64,000 bases of DNA, taken from the NCBI GenBank assembly GCA_024699855.1, contig JAMPIQ010000001.1:17856001-17920000 (forward strand), written 5' to 3'. Below, one piece after another: positions 33,201 through 45,000 of the stretch (its first letter is position 1; the number at the start of each line of letters is the position of its first letter). The DNA is from Aphelenchoides besseyi (Eukaryota; Nematoda; Chromadorea; Rhabditida; Aphelenchoididae). The position numbers were made by a program, and so were the translations under genes. The notes under the pieces are model-generated. The model saw only the letters and a program-made list of their open reading frames with translations. It did no database searches and was not told the origin of the DNA.

Positions 33201-33432
33201 TAGAATGAGATTGCGACACTTGAGTCTTTGATGGAGCGGTGCGAATGTTTGAAAGCACGTTCGAACGATTGGAATGGCCGTTAGGGTTCTGGTGAACTCC
33301 ATTGCAACAAAGAAACTTGGGAATCGCGGGTGGATGCGTTAAAAGCGGAAGGAACTTGTAGCCGCGAAATTCGATACGATTGTCTTCATGGTTGTTGCCA
33401 ACCAAAATAGACCGCGGTTTCGTTGCGGTCAT
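30279..33432 (-). CDS. RecQ helicase of the BLM type (HIM-6-like)
   Basis: A disordered N-terminal region ([13 protein letters not shown]...) is followed by all RecQ motifs: [14 protein letters not shown] (Q-motif), [15 protein letters not shown] (Walker A), [18 protein letters not shown] (DExH, here DESH where most have DEAH), [26 protein letters not shown] and [13 protein letters not shown] zinc/RQC region follows (C...CNICQ, then [20 protein letters not shown]), and the end is an HRDC domain ([20 protein letters not shown]). The RQC plus HRDC layout identifies BLM rather than RecQ5 or WRN. BLM enzymes unwind recombination intermediates in the nucleus and suppress crossovers. Introns are about 40 bp. 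The N-terminal region is much shorter than in human BLM. AATAAA on this strand is near 30248-30243. Confidence 0.93.
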
Positions 33433-33743
33433 TTTTAAGAACACAAACAACGAACGAAACAGACAATTCACAACTTAACGTTCCGAGCGAATTTATGGCA
33501 ATCGATTGCTCTTCAAGTACCTCATTGATTTTTAGTTGTTACAAAATGTTTGGAATGAAAAACCTTATAGAAACTTGTATCTTACTGTTTTTACACAGAT
33601 GATCTTCTAAAGTCCTCAAAGATGGTCGAATCATCGTAATCAACAACAGTCATTGGCAGTTTTCCATTTCAAAGCTTCACATCAATCCAGAGGATATTAA
33701 ATACGAAATAAAATGAGGTCAAATGTCGTAAACCCCAATCTGG

Positions 33744-34298
33744 CGATTTTAAAATATGCTTTCGATTTCAATTCTATTCCCGGTCCACTTCATCTCTCTA
33801 AACTTTCAGAATCATAATTTTCTAATTTCATTAATATCTGAGTCAAATTACAGCTCACCAGCATCAGCGAGAAGAGCTGCACAAACTTTTGCAATTTTGG
33901 ACGATTTTTGACAAGTTCTTTGGCTTTGAAGTGCTCTCATTTCTCTCTCAGTTGTCCGGTAGCTACAAGTGTGGACACATTAAATAGCTAATTTATTCAG
34001 TTATCCATCCATATAATATGGACACTAGTTGTTGCTAGAATCTCCGAGATAAGTCGATCGACGCGATGGACGTGCTATACAAGGGAATGGGGGGTGTTGT
34101 GTATTTTGACTCGTTGGCTGGTTGGATTCCGCTGATATTTACAGGACTTGGAGTTCATTAGTCTTAGGTTTTGTTCTGTTAAGTACACTCGTTTACAGCC
34201 ACTGCTTATCGAGTTGTAGTTAATGGAAGTTGACTTCTCGGAGGTCGATGTCTGATAGTTAGCATTCTTCTCTGTTTCATTTTCAGGCCAACTGCTTC
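33744..34298 (-). repeat. Dispersed repeat, copy 3
   Basis: The reverse complement aligns along its full length with 9602-10157: the outer edge GAAGCAGTTG.CCTGAAAA, the block ATCAGACATC.ACCTCCGAGA, GATAAGCAGTGGCTGTAAA, the central blocks shared by all three copies, and AGTGGACCGGGAATAGAA near the far edge. No target duplication was clear at either end. Confidence 0.85.
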
Positions 34299-34982
34299 TA
34301 ATCATTACATGTATATCACTGATTTTATGCAAACCACTGCTGTAGAAGTTATTTTCTGCATTACAGTTGAAGTGTATTGCCAACAGCTACTAACACGTAA
34401 TACGTTTGTTCGACGAAAACTCAAGAGGATTTTTTCTGAATAACAAGCATACTAAATGCTTGAACGTTCGTTCATTACTTACCAACAATCTCAACGATTC
34501 TTAACCGACTTCTTAGAACTGCTCGTCAATAGAAGTAAGAGCAACTTTGCGTGAGATCAATTGTTTATTTCAACTTTCAAAAGAACTCTTAGTGGTTTTC
34601 TGATAACTGAATCTACAGTTCTGATGATTAATGACAAGCAAAAGTAAGAACATCATAGCAGTCGAATCGTCAACATTGCCAGTTCTCAAATCAAGAGTTC
34701 ACATGACGGAATGACCATCAACTTATCTTCTAAGTATCGTGGATTAGAGCGTTCAGCCGGTTCACAAAGATACTTTCTGAGAAATCGTGTCTTTTAGTAG
34801 CCATTTGCGTGCTCTAAATGGATGTTTATCAAACGCGTTACAGTTGATGCAGTTTTGTCTTTCCAAATGAGTGCTCAGCTACTACCCGTGTTTTGTATCC
34901 CAACGATATCCGTATAATATTGTTGTGCTATGAATATGTAAAACAACAGGGGTTTCGTTTCAAAAGTCTTGTTTTAGCTAAC
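34299..34982. other. Intergenic, no supported gene
   Basis: AT-rich sequence with short frames only. Confidence 0.4.
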
Positions 34983-35480
34983 ATGAATAGTAAGTTGATT
35001 GCTCGTGCCGTTCTTCTCGAACAGTTTGAAAACGGGTTGAACATTCAAAGAGCGATCACAAAAGTGAATTCTAAATTGAGTTCACAGGCAATGGATGTGA
35101 AAGAAGCTGTCGAGTTGTACACAAAGATCCACTGATGGAAACAAGGAGATCTCAGACGTCACTTTTGCCAAGGAAAGGAGACTCATTCAGAATGGTACGT
35201 TCCTTCGATCCTTTATAGTGAGTGTTTACTTTTTCTTTTTCACTGTAAATCATCAGACAAACATACTTGGATTAGACATGTACTTTTGGTTGGATTTTAT
35301 AACTCAAGAGTTCACACGACTTCTATCTTCATATTTGATCTTATTGCTTTGGAGTGGAAGAAAACGAGCGACGAAGTGGAAGATAATATCCACATAATGT
35401 GTATCAAAAGACATCGAGTTAGCGTTTATTCCTACAAATTCGATCGCAATACCTTCATTTATCAATTCCAATACAAGTGA
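34983..35480 (+). pseudogene. Possible decayed gene with helix-turn-helix-like N-terminus
   Basis: From ATG 34983 the frame reads MNSKLIARAVLLEQFENGLN and runs 51 codons to a stop at 35135. The spacing of its aliphatic residues is like the Mos1-type helix-turn-helix domain found at the start of many nematode F-box proteins. Past the stop other frames continue protein-like text, and at 35286-35480 HTTSIFIFDLIALEWKKTS leads to a stop after FIYQFQYK. These pieces cannot be joined without ignoring a stop, so a broken gene or fragments are more likely than an intact one. Confidence 0.3.
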
Positions 35481-35535
35481 GCATTTAAGAGACTTCTTCG
35501 CTAATCATTGTGTTTCAGCGGAGCTGACTCATTGA

Positions 35536-35637
35536 TTAATATGGTTTGGACAGCAATGCGATGCTACTCGCAATCCAACCCGCAAGTGTACCAATGATTC
35601 CAAAGTAAACTGTCGGAACGTCCAAAGTTTCGTTCAT
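35536..35637 (-). CDS. Candidate 33-residue membrane microprotein
   Basis: ATG at 35637 opens a 34-codon frame ending TAA at 35536. A short polar start (MNETLDVPT) is followed by one hydrophobic helix (VYFGIIGTLAGWIASSIALL) and SKPY. The small-residue helix (G..G..A) is typical of packed membrane segments. It may be an isolated microprotein, one exon of a longer gene, or chance. Confidence 0.3.
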   Translation of the reverse strand: MNETLDVPTVYFGIIGTLAGWIASSIALLSKPY

Positions 35638-35854
35638 TGTAACGTCGTATTGTTTGAATTTTCATGGACAAGTGCTATTTTACTAACATCGCAACAAACC
35701 AAAAAGCACAAGACGTAAGTTCAATTGATTTTGTAGTTCACGTTTATATCGTTGTTTCAAATGTTCGAACTTTTATTTACAAACTTGATCATAAAGCATT
35801 GGAACTGCGGTATGAGATTCGAATACCCGAGACATAGAATGAAAAATATCGTGA

Positions 35855-37721
35855 TTATTGTGCACCGTCGATTGCAACCGCGTCTTCTTCCAACTCGACG
35901 CCGGACATTCGCGCGTTCTGAACCAGCGATTCGTAGAAGTCGTTTCTTTTCGCTAAACCGACGAGCTGCAGCGGTTTGTTTCTTCCCGACAACTCCAACT
36001 CGATTCCTTTGCTGCGTGTGGGTTTCAATCGGCCCAACGGTCGGATTGTCTTAAACTGAAAAGGGAAGCGTGAACACGCGGATTGATTTGGAGAATTACT
36101 TTTCGTAACGATACTATCGAGCTGAAGGGCATTTCGATAATTTCGATCATTGCACTTTTGGTGTTTCGATAGCGAAATACGAGCATTCTAGAGGTAGTGG
36201 AATTAATATACGAGTAAGATTGCTTTTGCTTACTCCTCATTCAGAATCGCTGTGCCTTTGGTTACACGCGAGAAGGTCGAGGCTTTGTCGACAAGTGCAC
36301 AAGAACGAGCTGAAAAGAATCAAAAATGGATACTAATCGATGTGTTCACGTACTAATTTTGAAAATCGATTCGCGTTCATCAACGGTTCCGGACTCCGAA
36401 TCGGCGGTCTCTTTACTTGACTCGGTGGAGACCGAACCTGCATCCACTTCAGACAACGAAACAACTCCAACGGATTGTCGTCTTAATGCAACAGACGGCA
36501 TAGCGGTAGACGGACAGACCGGGTCGGAATTGCAATGTGGCAATGACGTTGAATCGCAGCGGTTTCGTGATTTCGGAAGATGTGACGAAAGTCGCGAACT
36601 CAAACCATCGGATGAGTTCATTTTTGCAGCGGTTTTCTTGGTTGGCAGGTTTCTATAAAAATAGAAAGCAATGTCGAACATGTAACGAAGTCGAGGCCAG
36701 CGGTAATAAGTGAATGTCATTAGAAAGGCTTTTCCTCCAATCAAGAAGCCTGAAACAGTTGATTGAATCTGTAAGACCCATTTTTGGAACCTACCAATGA
36801 CAATGAGAAAAGTGTTAAGAGAAGTCAGAAGTGACAAGCAGAGAAAGAATGAGATTATGGAAACGAAGTGTAAAGTCACTTTTGGATTTTCCCAATTAAA
36901 AAGAGATTTCAATTTTTCCAGTATATCCGCTATGATGGTCAACATTTGTTGGGCTCGACGAGCAACATCAAAAACCAATTGAGCGCCGGAAAGATCGAAC
37001 TTTGGTGTTGCGACTTCTTTGCGTGGTGTAAAGTGGAGACCGATTTTAATGTTTCTGCAATGGAATCAATTGAACCTTAGTTGTAGAATAAAAGCAAACC
37101 TTTGGGTTTCCAAATAGTTAAGACCGAGTTGAAGGAGAATCAAAGTTAGAAAGAAGGGAATTAGGAATTCGGTGTAGACAGAATACATGTAAAGAACAAA
37201 AAGACACAACGACGCTAATGGTTGTTTCCAAATAAGAAACTCTCGAATACCGGCCACTGTTTCCAAATAACCTTGAGATTCGGATACTAAAAAGAGGATT
37301 CAGTTAGAGCATTAATCTTTTAACTTACAACATCGAAAAATGTCTCTGCGCAACGCGTTCGGCGACAACTTGCCGAGCTCTTTGGGTTGTCGTTCTGCTA
37401 ACTGCTCGTTCGTTTCAGACAATCCGAGAAGAAACTCATTCCACAACTCTTCCAATTTGGTGCGTGTTTGATTCCACTTGGTGGCTTGACAATCGGCTAC
37501 AGGCACTTCATCCAACGAGCTCGTATCGCTGGTATCCGTTTGCATTTGCGGATCGCTTGGCATTACGGAGTTCGCGGAGGAAACGGATCTTTCCGTTGAT
37601 GTGCTACGAGTTCGTTCCATATCATCCGTCAATGGTCTGAAACAGTTGAATTGGACGGGACGGACACTTCCAATACTTACATTAGATCTTGCGATTGTTC
37701 ATCCTCTACGACCGAGTGCAT
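35855..37721 (-). CDS. GRAM-domain membrane protein, GRAMD4-like
   Basis: The first ATG (37721) follows an acceptor near 37803. The N-terminal region is acidic and Ser/Thr-rich, then an amphipathic stretch (TKLEELWNEFLLGLSETNEQ). Membrane segments follow (LASLCLFVLYMYSVYTEFLI and PFFLTLILLQLGLNYL; later HFVSIISFFLCLSLL), with VARRAQQMLTIIADILEKLKSLFNWENP between, as in human GRAMD4 (VSRTGQNILYSLAKLLEKIKNLFSW). The C-terminal part is a GRAM domain (CALVDKASTFSRVTKG...FRYRNTKSAMIEIIEMPFSSI) ending at 35855. GRAMD4 proteins sit in endoplasmic reticulum and mitochondrial membranes and bind lipids. The acceptor lies about 110 bp downstream of the stop of the secreted-protein gene at 37916-38713, the usual spacing in nematode operons. 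Confidence 0.85.
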
Positions 37722-37915
37722 GCAAATTGCTGGGTCGTTATCCGAAACTGGTTCCTTGCTTCTGGTCAATGCAGGCGACCGAAACGTTTTGGGTTTTCGT
37801 ACGACTGAAATCGTTCAAGAGTTGGTGTCGAGTAGCAATAATACAATTATCGAAGTGGTCTGACAACGAGTAATTCGTAGCAGGAAAGCAAACGATACGC
37901 GTGTCCAAGAGTAAA

Positions 37916-38713
37916 TTAAGGCGAATGAGCTGGTGTTTCAGCCGTTTTCCTCGCAAGAAAAACAGGTTGACAATAAGAAGTGAGACGAAAGTTATCAGCT
38001 CGCAGATCTGAACCGAGCGACGAGAAATGCGAACAGTTCCGTTTACCCTACGAATTCACCTGTTCGAAATGAATCAACAGCACCGGTGGTCTCAAAGTAG
38101 ACGTGACGAGAGATAACCGCGAAAACGTTTTGTTTGTGATATCCGCCCCAACTCAAACGCCAATTGCTCTTATTCAATTCATTCGCGAGCTTGCAATGTA
38201 CATCGTGAATATTTCGCGTTCGATTCCTTCGATCATAACAACGAAGTTGACCGGCGATAAGATCTTTTGGACGAACGAAATCGTTGACGTTTGGCGCGTT
38301 CGGATTGTCATTTTCACTAATGACTTTCGTTGGGAAGAGCGGATTGTTTTTTGCGTGACGATCGTCGACTCCAACAGCGAGCGGATGAAACAGAAGATGG
38401 TTGAAAATTCGTCAAAAAGTTTTTGTTTACGAAAGAAACCAACACACGTCTGGGAAGTTGCGCAATTGGAATCGTTTGCACGATGCAATTGAATCGCCGA
38501 TCCTCATTAGTCGATTGGCGTGGAATAGTCAAGTACCCACTTCGTTGATTCGAACAAACGGGCCGACCATTCTGAAGAAGACGCCTCAAGCAACGATGTT
38601 TAATTGGAGAATCACGAGCCGCAATGCCGTTGCCTCGAGCGGCGCGAATATCAATAGTGACCAGAATATCAACAAAAGGCAAACAAAACCAAGATTATGC
38701 TAAAAATATCCAT
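37916..38713 (-). CDS. Secreted Cys-containing protein of unknown function
   Basis: ATG at 38713 begins a signal peptide (MDIFSIILVLFAFCNGIAA). Introns were inferred from phase: one ending CGCTCGAG after the signal, one of about 79 bp ending TGTTGGAG, and one of about 52 bp ending GGTTCAG. The chain contains spaced cysteines (HRCLRRLL, PVCSNQ, FNCIVQ, LRCYDR, HCKLAN, SYCQP) and reads coherently to the stop at 37916 (TAETPAHSP). No family was recognised. It lies directly upstream of the GRAMD4-like gene in the same direction and 110 bp from a + strand gene starting at 38823. Two introns have weak acceptors, so exon ends may shift slightly. Confidence 0.6.
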
Positions 38714-38822
38714 ACAACTACGGTACCTTTTGGAACACGTTGTACTTGTGAATAGACTACAAGTTTGAAGGCTACCGATCTACGTCTTGAAACTTGGATT
38801 CGACTGTAACGTGTGTAACAAA
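38714..38822. promoter_or_regulatory. Divergent promoter region, about 110 bp
   Basis: Starts at 38713 (-) and 38823 (+) face away from each other, so the promoters of both genes overlap here. No recognisable motif was seen. Confidence 0.4.
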
Positions 38823-39417
38823 ATGGTTTCATCGTCAATGAAATCAGCACTCAACTACGTTGTTTTAACAAAATTGCAAAATAACATCACTAGGATTACG
38901 ATGTTTTTGAGATCCAAGCCCAGAAGCCGATAAGCGAGGAAATCCGCTTCGACCGAAAGTGTTTTCGGCTAATGCACTTACGCAATCACGTTCCTCCAAT
39001 CTTCTTACAAGCGAACATGATCGACGAGATTTGGATTCAAACACACGACAACAAACAAACACGTATGATTAATGCGAATTTTAATTGAAAAAGATTTCTC
39101 ACTATTTTTGGTCGTCAAAAAGCATTGGGACCACAAGCGAACGCCCTTCAACGGCTGTGACTGTTTGAAGTGGCCAAAGAGCACGATCTTCTGTTCAAAC
39201 AGACCGATCATATGGTTGACTGGATGCCGTGAACAATAAACTCTTAAATTCGTAATATTTTGCAGTTTTGGTCGTGGAACAAACGCGTGAACCCAAATAT
39301 CATTTGGAGTTGGCAGCCACAAAGTTTCAATCTAGAAAAAACGCGAGCAACCGAAAACACCGCCGATCAGATCGCTCAACTACCAAACATTCGAAGAGCA
39401 ACTCCCCTTCTAATTAA
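38823..39417 (+). CDS. Unknown small protein with very short introns
   Basis: Four exons (38823-38858, 38894-39062, 39094-39228, 39266-39417) with introns of 35, 31 and 37 bp keep one frame for 163 residues. The middle reads as a folded domain (YDVFEIQAQKPISEEIRF, CFRLMHLRNHVPPIFLQ, HWDHKRTPFNGCDCLKWP, STIFCSNRPIIWLTGC), and the tail is Lys/Arg/Ser-rich (SRKNASNRKHRRSDRSTTKH). Five cysteines in the middle suggest a metal site or disulfides, but there is no signal peptide. No family was recognised. The 3' end converges on the gene ending at 39567. Confidence 0.55.
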
Positions 39418-39566
39418 TGTTTTGGTCAAGGAAGAACAATTCGATGTGTGATGTGGAAATCACGGCGAAACGTTTCACTCGCGGAAGGACGTCTGCTTCT
39501 CCTGATCGAACTATTGACATCTGAGTTCGTCGTCTTCCCCTTCACATCACTTATCCCTCCACACAC

Positions 39567-40006
39567 TCAAATGTATTGCGCGCCTACGCAGTGAAACGGA
39601 TTTGAGAAGCCATAGAGTTAACAATCAACTTAATTGAAACTTACCACGATATTGAGGATACACACGCCGAATTGATCGACTACGACGATTACCGGCCATG
39701 TTCCACGAAACTCGTCGGTTTCTGATGCTTTCCAACTAGTGGGTTCGTCCGCAACGATGCGTCCTTTTCTCTCGTGCTCTTTGATGTTGTTTACAATCCG
39801 GCGGACCGTTAAATTGCAATGTTCGAGAAGACGATCATCGACCGAAAACAAATACGCCGCGAGCGCTTGAAGAGTTTTATGATTAAAAACAAAAATCCCG
39901 ATAAGATTTGACCCTGTGCTGTTTGCGAAAAACAACCAAACGTGTGTCCCAACGACAACGACGACCGTGAAAATGAATCGTTTTCTTGGGGGGTGGTGGT
40001 GATCAT
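39567..40006 (-). CDS. Small protein of unknown function, likely second gene of an operon
   Basis: ATG at 40006 (MITTTPQENDSFSR), a 47-bp intron with a TTTTTCGCAAACAG acceptor, an exon reading TGSNLIGIFVFNHKTLQALA then FSVDDRLLEHCNLTVRRIVN and a long acidic-basic part, a GTAAGT donor near 39642 and a final short exon ending GAQYI give about 108 residues. No domain was recognised. Its start lies 141 bp downstream of the stop of the ZP gene in the same direction, which fits an operon. Confidence 0.6.
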
Positions 40007-40147
40007 CGATCAGAAACAATTGGCAACCAATTTCCGCTTCACGTTCCTCCTGACAACATTCGTGAGATTTGTTCCGCTTTTGATGAAAAAACGTAAAATT
40101 TTATTTTGGAAAAGTTAGTGTACAGTAGTGGGAAAGTTGATTCTAAG

Positions 40148-42096
40148 CTAAAAAACGCTAAATGTCTCTTTGTTCGATGGAAATGGCGGTGCAACAGCAC
40201 CGGGTGTTGAACTTGTTGATGCGATTAAGGAGGCGGGAATGTTCAACGTTCCTTGATTTTCGATTGAATCTCTCGGCGACGTTCCAACCGAATTCGTGTT
40301 GCTGTGGAAGGTGCGATTGCTCGGAGCTTCGTATCCGGAAGATCGAGGCGGTGATGAGCGATTAGCGTAGCTGCTCATGTTCAGCGCTGGTCCGGTATCG
40401 TAGAAGGGTGTTGAAGAAGTCAAAGTCGAGAGTGGAGGTCCAGTTTTTGGTCGAAGCGAAGCGTATGAAGTTACCGAGTTGTGTTTGTTCATGGACTGAG
40501 TGATGTCAAGTGTTGGTTGAAGTTGAGCTTCCGTATACTGTGACGGAAATTCTTCTAAAAATGCAGAGTTTGAATTCAAGCAAAACGATTCAACAAACCA
40601 AATGCTGTGCCACTACGATTTCCGCCTAGTGGGTCGTTAATCCAATAGGAATTTCGAGTCAAAACACTCGGTGCGAGGGTTTTTGGTACGGACCGACGTT
40701 TCTTCGCTGAATGTCGTCCACGTGCATTCAAACAGCAAAAGAAAATGTTCAGCAGACAACCAACGGCAAACAACAACGACAATCCGATGCAAAGTTTGTA
40801 GAGAAGAACGAGATCTGACGGCACATCACAACGACAACCCGTGATGCTAATGGGAACGTGATCGCTGTTTGTTGCTAAAAACAAACTAAAACGATCCGCT
40901 TTTTGTTTCTTACTTTCAGTTGGTCGCATCGATGGATTTGCGGTTTTGTTGGGTTTCTCGTGCTGATCGATTACGTGGACCAAAGTTGACGAAGTAGTGG
41001 CTGAACGACGAGTAGCAGAAGATGGCACATTTCCACTCGAACTCAAATCCTCAGCATCGGGTAATGACGACCGCAGTAACTTTGAGACTAATTCGGGATC
41101 TTCAGTCAACGGATCGTCCAATTTAACTCCGCAGTTCGGTTTGCATTCCTCGTTCAATGGACATAAACTCAGAGAGCAATCAAAGTGCATGGAATTGGAA
41201 TTCGGAAATCGAAACATCGTCGGAATTCGTGCTTTTGCTGAATTCTTTTCGTACAGAAAATCGCCAATAAGATTTTTGTCTTGAGAACAACCGTTAGAGC
41301 CAATTAACGGAACACTGGCGGTTTCAGATCGAATGATACACGAGTGTACGCGAAATCGTCGTTGTGTTGGTTCACGAAGCACAATCCGAAGATCATAAGC
41401 ATCACCATAAGAAACGATTTGGACGGCTTGATCTTGACCGGACGGAATAAGTTCAACGTCAAATGCCATCGGTTTTGTTATACTTCTAAAACGACTTCCT
41501 ATCAAAAGTTGTTTGCGAAAACTAACCGTTGGGTCGGCAACCATTCTCCCGAATCGGTAGTGTTTTCTGCTGCTACATCGTTTTCCAATGCGTCTTCGTC
41601 GGAGGTCAACGGTGTGAAAGTAGTGGCGATAAGACTTGAGATCTCACATTCAATGTTCACAAACTGATCCTGATCCAAGATCAAAACTGCGTGCTCGTGA
41701 ACTTCCAAACGCAACGATCGTTTCTTAGAACGCTAAACAACCTTTTAAACAAACACTATAATAAAAGATTACTCGATCGAGATAAACATTGCAGCGATTG
41801 AAGTCGAGATTGAAACTCAGATTTGTGCCACCGGTGCCGTTGACAATACAATCGGGAGTTCGAATACCCGTCGGATGAATGACACCAAAGAAGGGCGCGT
41901 TTTTTACGACTCGAACAGAAACTGAGGTGTCCGCACATGTCCATTCAACTGAAAAACAAAATTGCTCGCAATTCACGTTAACTGACCTTTGGGTGTGAAA
42001 TCGGGAAAACTGTAAGCCGTCAAAACAAGAATCTAGAATTTGATTACGACCGTTGGATTGATGTAAATTTACCTGAAGCACCAAAAAGTAACGCAT
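40148..42096 (-). CDS. ZP-domain transmembrane protein (cuticlin-like)
   Basis: Exon 1 starts at 42096 with a signal peptide (MRYFLVLQILVLTAYSF across the first intron). The ZP-N half follows (VEWTCADTSVSVRVVKNAPF...DCIVNGTGGTNLSFNLDFNRC), then ZP-C (YGDAYDLRIVLREP, FRVHSCIIRSE, PLIGSNGCSQD, FRFPNSNSMHFDCSLSLCPL..C...CG), a Ser/Thr linker, one membrane helix (LVLLYKLCIGLSLLFAVGCL) and a Ser/Pro-rich cytoplasmic tail ending at 40148. This is the order of nematode cuticlins and related ZP proteins, which polymerise in the apical matrix or cuticle after release from the membrane. AATAAA on this strand is near 40105-40100. The small gene at 40006 follows closely. Confidence 0.9.
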
Positions 42097-45000
42097 AGAT
42101 GGTGTGAAAGAACGAAACGAGTGAGAATGCCGATTAGGGAGTACTTTTCACTTGAGACCGCTGAAAACATGCGAATCTTATGTACAAAACAATCGATAAA
42201 TCTGTGGAGAGAGAAAATTGAAAGTTGCGATCTAATTGACACGTACGCCGAAAACACTTAAACACGACACGGTAAATGACCATATGGATGGAGGGAGAGA
42301 ACTGGCGAATAAACGAGCGATGAGCTTAAGAGTTAAATTAGTTGAAACTCAAGAGAGCGCTGAAAGAAATTACAGTGAAGTTTGGAAATCTCACACACTT
42401 CATGCCCAATGAATTCAAGCACGAAAATCCGCGATTTGGCCTTCGTATGCATGAAAGAGCTTTTGAGATGACCGGTTGAAGTCACGCCACCAAGACCTCA
42501 GAATCCGAGCGTCTCGTCGCTTCCGTTGCGCAACGCGCGTTCGTCGGAAACGGCGCCAATTCATTTCCGCTGTCGAGGGCCGAGAAGTCGAATTGGCGTG
42601 CGGACGCCAATTTGCCATCGGGAGCTCCCGATCGTGTGGTCGCCGGAAATCCAAGACTTTTGTGCAGCGACTACGAACTGAATACCAATTAGCCACAAGA
42701 TGACAAGACGCTTTGGATCCACAAATTAAATTTCACTTTTGTTTCGTGTCAATATTGGACCCCTAAACGGAAGGACGTCGAGTTTCCGCTTCGATTTACC
42801 GTAAACTCAACCAACCGCAAAACCCTACGAGCACAGAAATCTCGACTGTTGCTCGAAGAAGCGATTCCAATCGTAATGAAAGAAGGCGGGATAAGGATCT
42901 GCGGAAGAACTAAAAGCATAGGGACTTTTAACCATACGAACTGAACGGCCAACCGATGGGAAACAATTAGTGGTGAAGATCGTAAAATTGAACAATCGCC
43001 ATCGGGACTTTTGACCACGTCGTTTAATCACGAAATGGTTTGAAAAACTTTTCGACCAACACGAATTCTGAAGTAGCAGCCGAGGGGAAGTGAACAATGA
43101 TGGGCTGCGGACGAAAGTTCATAAATGAGCTTTCGGTGTTTGGGGGACGCCGTGAATTCGTTAAGACCCGAGGATTTTGTATTGACGGTCGGCATAAAAT
43201 TAGCTAAATGGCTGGTCAGCTACGAGGAGGAAAAAAGGTGTCACGTGTGAAATTGGAAGCTTATGCGGCAGTTGGGCCAATTGAAACCTCGACAGTCAGA
43301 AGTTTTTGGTTTAATCAAATTGGTCGGAGGAACGAAAGGCGCCAAATTGACACCATCGAAAAATTGGCGACGGCAAATGTCGTCGGGCGAGTTCGCAAAT
43401 TCTCGTGAGACCGAGGCAAAAGTCGAAGGTCGAATTTCGTTGGAATTCGTATACAAAAAAGGCGAATGGTTTTATGGAAAATTGTTTCCGACGACGAAAA
43501 CGCGCAGTCCGTAAAACGATGGCCATCGAAGGTGTTGAGCACGAGACGAAATGTCACTTGCCGAAGATGTTTTCGAAGTGATGGGCAGCAGAAAGTGGGA
43601 TGACAACCCTGAGGAACAGAAGTCGTAAAAGTGATCGAAGGAAAGAAATATGTTTATCGTCGCTGATCCGCGCGTTTGTTTGGACTCGAATGGCCACTCA
43701 ATGGTGTGCAGCGACTGATCGTTCTTCCGCGATGATTCAACGAAGGCGCGAAATGCGAATGTTTGCGAGGAACGCGGTAAAATCTCGACATTTAAAAGCG
43801 TCGAAGATCTTACGTAATGCGGAAACAGAGAGATCAATGAAATGGCCAAAAGAAGTGAAGTCGATGTCTTTGAAGGAGTTTCGATCGGCGGTTTTCCACT
43901 TCATAACTCCAATTATTTTTTCGGATTTCACGATCGACCTCAAAAGTCGCCGTACAATACCCGAGATCGGACGGCAATTTGACTTCTCAATGCTGTGGTT
44001 TCTTGTAAAAAACGCGCGAGAAGCCGTGTGTCGGAATCTGAATGAATTGAGAGCTGTCGATCAAGAAAACACACGCATTTGTGGTTGGAATAACGAAATC
44101 AAATGTTCCAGTCGATCGGAAAGCATTAGCACTTGGTGTTGATTCATGGGGATGAAAAGGACGAGAAGCGCAAGTTCGAGTGGACCGTTGAAATTTGAGT
44201 GACTCACGGAGTTGACATTTTGTCACCATCCGGACGAGTAGCCTTCGGGCGAAATGTCAATGCAAAACAAATGGGCGCGTCGGAACTTTCCTGCTTGATA
44301 TCCATAAATCAAACGAAGCGGATCACTTTGAAGGGCCCGGGCACTTAGTTCTCACGTTCATCAGTCGGCTCGTAAAATGAGCTCCGAAATTAGCACCGTG
44401 GTCATTAGGGTCGAAGCGACCATTGGGCCACGAAGAGGGTTGGAATCGTAGAAATAACATGGGAATTACGAGTGAACGCGTGTCGATCGAATACGATCGT
44501 TGGTTCTCGCAGACGCACACGAGTTGAACGCGCGACCTATTGCGCATTCATAAATTTTGTCCTCGAGTACTCGCCTTCCCTTCACAATCGAGCAGATGGA
44601 CCGGAGTGTGGCAGTTGGAGATGACCAGGCGGCGTTCCGATTCAAAACCTTCACTCTTGTGATAAACAATTGCCACAGCGACCGCTAAAATAAACAGACC
44701 ACACGATCGGGTGGTTGTAATCGAAAGTTTTTACGAGAGATCCTTAACCTCAGGGACCTCACACTCAAAGGACTCCGAGTAAGCGAGTGCTGATACGAAG
44801 GTTGGGATCTTTAAAGATTGCGATTTTGACTTTAAAAGTTTCAATTCATCATTTGCGGTATTGGAACGACCGGGAGGGCGATGTTGTGATTAATAGGCGG
44901 TAAGCGGGAGCTGTGTTCTTTCATGACAAATCAAAATTCATTGGGAACTTCCTGCTGTCGAGAAGCGGATGTTAATCATGTGCAAGTACCACCGCGAAAG

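Noticed and set aside
43600..44142. 180-codon plus-strand frame in the gene desert
   Set aside because: No ATG context, introns or domain; equally long frames occur on the other strand nearby.
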